DNA of 64,000 nucleotides from Latrodectus hesperus (Eukaryota; Arthropoda; Arachnida; Araneae; Theridiidae). The notes under the pieces were generated by a model. That model did no database searches. It saw nothing but the letters and a program-made list of their open reading frames with translations, and was not told the origin of the DNA. This document shows positions 57,001 to 64,000 of the stretch, one piece after another. Position 1 is the stretch's first letter. Every line of letters starts with the position of its first letter. Both the position numbers and the translations under genes were made by a program. The stretch lies in contig JAJQOW010000014.1 in assembly GCA_037975125.1 (NCBI GenBank), positions 17,497,264 through 17,561,263 of the forward strand. Direction: 5' to 3'.

Positions 57001-57799
57001 AAAACCGACCACAGGACTTTCGATTCCACATATTTAACGAGTACGTTTATCGCATGTACTCGGTGGGTCTTTGTCGGCATTGAGAATCGAACCTCGTCCT
57101 TCCGGAGGGAAGGTCGACCCCCTAATACTAGACTACCACGACCCTTAAAATTAAAAGTAAATCTAACTAGTAAAAATTTAGTAGTCGTTGGAATCGATGC
57201 ATAAATATTACTTAATCATGCAAATTATTGCTTTGCCATTTAATGTTATGATATACAATTAGAATAGATTGTATTTAATTCATAAATTTAAAAATTTGTC
57301 AAACATTTCTAGCGATAAATTTCTGTAATAACTCAAGATTGTTAAAACTACCTGACTTGTTGACCGAATGTTTATTTAAATGAAAATGAAACTTCTGTGT
57401 TTTTAGGAGAAAAAAATCAGATAACTGTAAATAGTTCCAAATTTTTGATGAAATTATGTGGAATTTAGGAAATTCTGAGCAAAAGACTCAGAAAGGAACA
57501 GAAACAATAAGTGGCAAGATTGATTTTTCTAATTTCATAGAAAAAAATTTAAATTCTGATGGACCTGAAATTAAAAGAAATGAGAATCAAATAATATTTT
57601 TTTTAATATTAATGTAATTTAGTGAACTAAGATCACTTAAAAATTTTGATTTATTCTGTACACCAGTCATCACTTTATCGAAAATTTACTTGCATAAAAA
57701 TCATAATCAATAAAATGCCCATTTTACCTTGGAATTCCAGCTTGAAACCATGCTGCTTTTCGTAGTTCTTCTCTCTCTTTTCGTATTGACTCTTCACTT
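53881..57799 (-). CDS. SH2-domain protein, last three coding exons
   Basis: Three - strand exons splice in frame with GT/AG borders and encode the C-terminus of a protein with one SH2 domain, a phosphotyrosine-binding module. A charged helix (SEESIRKEREELRKAAWF) leads into GIPREIALEVL (helix A), GTFIVRES with the phosphate-binding Arg, GCYALSLRV, IAHYLILRTNKGYKIK and, from the last exon, GFTKEFTSLIALITHHSV and PLSLSR. About 35 acidic residues follow, ending DLEV, which could be a class II PDZ ligand. The SH2 sits at the very end, as in tensins, but I could not assign the family. The 5' exons are right of 57799 and not recognised, or outside the window. Confidence 0.85.
55181..55352 (-). CDS. 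SH2 protein, exon with the phosphotyrosine pocket
   Basis: 57 codons plus one shared base, from REIALEV to GYKIK. Contains FIVREST with the conserved Arg and HYLI. The acceptor TTCTTTAG follows a long T-run on the - strand; donor GTAAAT. Confidence 0.88.
55715..55945 (+). repeat. tRNA-derived SINE-like repeat, family E
   Basis: The head has GGTGGTTCTGTGGTTACG and a degraded box B (AGATTCGGCCT), then a less AT-rich body with AATCGGGGATACATGTCC and GGTTGTCGTGCCACTGAG. It lies in an intron of the SH2 gene. Confidence 0.55.
56765..57147 (-). repeat. tRNA-derived SINE, family C, full length
   Basis: From 57147 leftward on the - strand: head GGGTCGTGGTAGTCTAGTAT with box B GAGGTTCGATTCTC, body with GTCCTGTGGTCGGTTTTTGA and GGTGCCATCTATCGGAGGAG, and the shared tail ending CTTGTCCAAGTGTCATAAG. 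In the intron between the first two SH2 exons. Confidence 0.78.
57728..57799 (-). CDS. SH2 protein, exon leading into the SH2 domain
   Basis: A 72-nt exon encoding SEESIRKEREELRKAAWFQA then GIP, ending in phase 2 so that the next exon completes Arg. Acceptor TTTCAACAG, donor GTAAAA. WF and the following Arg are the usual start of an SH2 domain. Confidence 0.75.
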
Positions 57800-58891
57800 C
57801 TGTTGAAATCAAAATCATATGTAGAGAACATTAAACACGTTACCTTGTAACTGTTTTCATTTGAAAATAATGGTTTTTTAAAGAATGATAACTTTTTAAT
57901 TTCTTCTGCAAATCATTTGCTCATTAATCACCCTAATTTATGAACGAAATAAATGCCCATAATCTGAATATAAGAAGTGAATAGTGTAAACAAACTTACA
58001 AAAATTTTCTAATTATAATTTTGTTTAGTTCAGAAATAAATGTTTGAATGCTGCGCATAGCTGTAAAATGTAAACTGTAATATGGATTTTTTTTCACCGT
58101 TTATATCAAAATATATTATTTTACACCTACCTATTTATATATATCATTAATTATATGATTTTTTTGTTTTAAATTGAATATTGTTATCATTGTCTTCTAT
58201 AATATTATAGTCTTACATTCAAAATGCAAAATCCACAAAATAATGTAAATTAATTTTAATTAATTACATCCACAACCATTGGAATATAGATGGTATTCTC
58301 TATGATGGAAAAAAGATAGAATTTATATAAAATTAAATATTAGTTTAACTTTATTTTAAAGCAATTTTATGCCATAATTTATATGCTTAATGTGAAATGA
58401 TTTAAATGAATCACTGTTTGGTGAATGAGTTATTTTTTATTTTTCATTTTATTTTATTTATTTATTACTTTTTTTAATGAAAAATAGAGTAGAGAGAAAT
58501 GGTTGCAAAAAGAACTGAATAATATACCCTTATAATCATTCCAATATTTTATTTCCACCTTTTTTTCCCTTAATGCATAACACATATCACTATTAAAATA
58601 CAAATAATTTTAATATTTGAATAAATAAAAAGAAAAAAAAAACATTTTTACGAAATCAAAAAATCCTTACGATAGAGTAAAATTTTTGATATTAATGAGC
58701 AGCAATGGCGAAATCATTCAACAAGATTCTATAGTTATAAATGAAAGTGTATCTGTAACTCATGAATTAAAGTTTAACACATTTATTATTTGTTTATGAA
58801 AACAAATCAAAAAACTTCATATTATTATTTTTAAATTGACGCTAAAACATGTTAAATCAATTTAATATAAATTAAAATTTATTATCATATT

Positions 58892-58937
<46 letters not shown>

Positions 58938-61395
58938 ATATCAATAATTTTTGGTAATTAGTAAATTATTATTTTTATTACAGAATGTCTCTTATTTGCA
59001 TAAACTATATAATTATTATAGTCACTTTTAGTCATAATTTACCGACATCGCATAAATAAATTATTTCACTAGATGAACTGTAGATGGCGTCACTAAATAA
59101 AATTTTAGTAGCAATATTTATGTTTTTCATACACAGTAATTTCATTTTTTATAACACACTTACAGATTACTTTAAATATTTCACTATAGCTTAAATTAAT
59201 ATTAAATTTCACTTTCTTATTGATTTACCATTACGTATTTCTGAAAACCGCAAGACCTAAGCCTGCACAATTTGAGATTTAAGATATGAAAGCTATGCAC
59301 AAGTAAAATATATAAAATATTTTTTTCAATGAAAGACAAAAGAGGGAATTTAAATTATTGTGTATTTTTAACTTAAAATTAATTTTTCCTTCAACAAAAA
59401 TTTTTTAAAATAATAAATGTTATTATTTATTTCTAAATAATCCAGTCTTTTGTTATTTTTAAAAATTATTCATCGACCTAAATGATTATTGTATTGTTGA
59501 TTATATTGCTGAAGCAGAACAATAATTTATAGAGAAACAAGCAAAATAAAGAGGAAAGGATATTTTTATTTACTAAAAACATTTTTCCTTAATTTTTTCG
59601 TAAATATCTAAAATTTCTTTTTTTGTTATTGAAGATGCAAAAAAACTATAATTCACTTCTAACTAATGATTTCGTAAACATAAAAATTTAGCGCTAAAGA
59701 TAATTGCTCCCTTTTAAAGTTTTAAATTAATATTCACCCAATAATCTCTAAAAGAATCCTTACTAAATTTGTCACACATTTTTCACAATTTCTAGAAGCA
59801 AAGTTATAGTTACTCAATTCAATAGCAGATGGCAGCACAAAATATGAAACAACCTTGAAAATTTAAAATGATTTTTACTTGAAAAAACATGCATTAATTT
59901 ATATACAAAAATCGTTTTATTGTAATTTAACCTATTCAATTCAAATTAATGTCTAGTTAAAATATAATTGGATTATTGTTGTGACTTCAAAGAAATGGTA
60001 ATTATGAGTAGAAAGAAAAATGTTAAAATTTTTATTGTCATTTTGTAAATATAGTTGGTCAAAAGACATTACTACTGATATAATTTTATAAAGTACAATA
60101 TAGAATGTAAGATTAGTTAAAAATATTATGAAAATTAAAAACTGAAAGTTATTAAATACAAACTTATGTTCTACACACATTAATTTAAAATATTTGATGA
60201 ATAACTTAATTTGTTAAATTTATTATTTATTTATTTTTCTGTTATGCCGTCAATTGTACTATATCTACTTAATGTTTTGAGTAGGTGGTTAATTTTTCTT
60301 ATTTTAAATTTTAAAACACTTCGAAAGATTAACTATTTAACAAATATCAATTACCTAATTAAAAATGAATTTTTTTCAGACTAAGCAAGATTCTTGTTAA
60401 TTTTGTTGTGATCAATTAAAAACTCCCTTTTTTACATGGAAATTTAAATGAAAAAGCAGGATTTTTAATTTAAAAATTCCTTAAATCCCCTTTTCTTCTA
60501 AATTTTATGAGCAGTATATATAATAAGCATATACGATTGTATATGATTAATATATATAAGAACTATGTTGATGACTACATGTGTAAATTCCTAAATGATA
60601 AAAAAAATTCAGTTCTTTATTCAATGGAAAAATAAAAAATATAAAAGTAAAATAATTGAAATTAACTTTCTGACATAAGAAACAAGAAATAATCAAAAAA
60701 TTCTATAAGTCAATCACAACTGTTTCATGCTTTCTGTAAAATATATTTAAGATGTGTGTGAATATTCTAACATCTGCCAGCTGTTAGAAATATAATTTCA
60801 TTATAACTTGACTTTTTGAAGGATTACTTGTTACCGTATTCACTTGTTACGATAGAAAGGATAATGAAAATTCCCAACTGTTCACTTTTATAGATGTATA
60901 TGCAACAACCATAAAGTACAGCAACTATCTCTCATTTCTCAATGACGGCGAAAATCGAACCAGGGACTTTGTATTTTAAAGAGATTTGGCGAAATTCTTG
61001 GCGAAGCAACTGAACTTCATCAGAAAAAGAAATCTTGTTTCGTTTGTATGTTCCTATAATTATTTTAGATTGATTCAAAGAATCATGTTAGTTTCATATT
61101 TGGATTGGCTATGATCTAGTGGTAGGATCACGTTGTTCTGATTTAATTCCTCATAATGCGCAAACAATCACATGCTATTCATGAAATCATTCACAAAGTA
61201 AAAAAATCCAGAGGATGTTTAAAGGCATTATACAGTCTTCATCTTTTAAGTTGTCCACTACTTGGTATGTATTTTCTTAGATTTTATTGAGTTTAATTAA
61301 GTACTATAGAGTTATACGTGCATTATTAATTATATTATATTCAGGATGGAGTAAATTTTAAAAATTGATCTATACATTATTAAGCATTGTTGAAT
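57800..61395. other. AT-rich stretch upstream of the SH2 exons
   Basis: No exon was recognised on either strand. It holds a short (TA)n at 58896-58935 and, near 60940-61000, a piece with a box B-like GGTTCGATTTTC on the - strand that may be a SINE remnant. Confidence 0.4.
58896..58935. repeat. (TA)n microsatellite
   Basis: About 40 bp of TA repeat. Confidence 0.9.
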
Positions 61396-61406
61396 TTAAT
61401 AACACA

Positions 61407-63146
<1,740 letters not shown>

Positions 63147-63208
<62 letters not shown>
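63147..63208. repeat. (TA)n between the two Helitron copies
   Basis: About 60 bp of TA separating the right end of the first Helitron from the left end of the second. Confidence 0.93.
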
Positions 63209-63214
<6 letters not shown>

Positions 63215-64000
63215 TTCGTGTCACGATGTATGTTCCCGATAAACTCCGAAACTACTGAACGGATTTTGATAAAATTTTGTAACCATTTATAATATGGTCC
63301 AACTTAAAAGATATAGTTTTTATCTCTTAATTATTGATCTCAATATTTATTATACGACATTAGTGTTTATTTATTGGTTAGTTATGCAAGTTCCTAATAG
63401 ATGGCGGTTTAGCATCTAAGTTGCACAGGTATTCGGCAGATGGCGACGTGTTTATTTTTCTAGATTATACCATCTTCGAGAAATTTAACGAGCGCGCGCA
63501 AGCGCGTGATTGAATTATAGAATTTACATATATTTTCATGATGTATAATCATACTATAACAATTTTTCATGAATCATTTTTATAATTATACTTTGTATTG
63601 TGTTATTATTGTGCAGTGTTCAATTTGAATATTTTTAATATTATAAATATTAAAATAAAATTTTATTTATTGCTGATTTTCTCCACTAATTTTCATATCA
63701 CCTCGAAAACATGTAAGTATTTCTTGATAGCCTTTTATTTATTTTATTTTTATTTTATAATTTGATAATTGGCTCTATAATCGTGCTATTTTGGCAGCAA
63801 GAAACGTTGATGTGAACGATATTAACTTCCATATACAACAGATGTTGCCCGGTGATTTAATGTCTTTTAAATCAATCGACACAGTTATTGATGAAAACGA
63901 AGCCGTAAACGTTCCAACTGGATTTTTGAATTCTCTGGAAATGCCAGGAATGCCACCACACAATCTTCAATTGAAAATTGGTTCACCCATTATTCTACTA
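63209..64000 (+). mobile_element. Second Helitron copy, continues past window
   Basis: The left 560 bp repeats 62098-62660 almost base for base (GATGGCGGTTTAGCATCTAA, GCGCGCAAGCGCGTG and so on). It then departs from the first copy at about 63770 and enters a helicase coding fragment. Confidence 0.85.
63763..64000 (+). pseudogene. Helitron PIF1-like helicase C-terminal fragment
   Basis: A + strand frame open to the window end encodes YNRAILAARNVDVNDIN, HIQQMLPGDLMSF, IDTVIDENEAVNVPTGFLNS and PPHNLQLKIGSPIIL, which is the family signature of the C-terminal part of Helitron-encoded PIF1-type helicases. The Rep domain and the helicase N-terminus are missing: the fragment joins the left terminal region directly. 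So this is a deletion derivative, at least 5' truncated in its coding part. Confidence 0.8.

Noticed and set aside
61095..61130. Box A-like GATCTAGTGGTAGGATCA as a further SINE
   Set aside because: No box B or known SINE body follows within the expected distance.

Overview
The window reads as a nuclear animal genome, most likely an arthropod and probably an arachnid (spider-like). The support is very AT-rich DNA, spliceosomal introns with GT/AG borders, many tRNA-derived SINEs, Tc1/mariner and Helitron relics, and an intron-rich urease gene, an enzyme insects generally lack. The species assignment is inference.

Left half (1 to about 32.3 kb, + strand): a eukaryotic-type single-chain urease. 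I assembled 21 consecutive coding exons (186 to 32308) that splice in frame through 20 GT/AG introns to 809 residues ending in a stop. Only the first 40 or so residues lie left of the window. All residues known to bind nickel or act in catalysis in jack bean urease are present with the expected spacing, so the gene looks functional. Its introns hold SINEs, a non-LTR retrotransposon fragment, a mariner fold-back relic, a possible solo LTR, inverted repeats and compound microsatellites.

Middle (32.3 to 48.4 kb): a repeat-rich intergenic stretch. It holds a SINE and a short LINE fragment, a Tc1-like DD34E transposon with both inverted repeats but a twice-frameshifted transposase, a truncated second Tc1 relic, two adjacent palindromes that share almost the same loop, a minisatellite of about 60 bp, an unassigned coding-like fragment near 42.6 kb, and a mariner relic that itself carries an inserted 412-bp segment.

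Right part: a compact single-exon CDS for a VMA21-like V-ATPase assembly factor (48477 to 48725, +) is followed by a T-rich stretch that may be a long 3'UTR ending near 52.9 kb. Tail to tail with it on the - strand are the last three coding exons (57799 down to 53881) of an SH2-domain protein. A SINE sits in that gene's intron. The right edge (61.4 to 64 kb) is a huge (TA)n tract containing two Helitron copies in tandem; the second runs into a helicase C-terminal coding fragment cut by the window end.

The three host genes (urea hydrolysis, V-ATPase assembly, phosphotyrosine signalling) have no evident functional link; they are simply neighbours.
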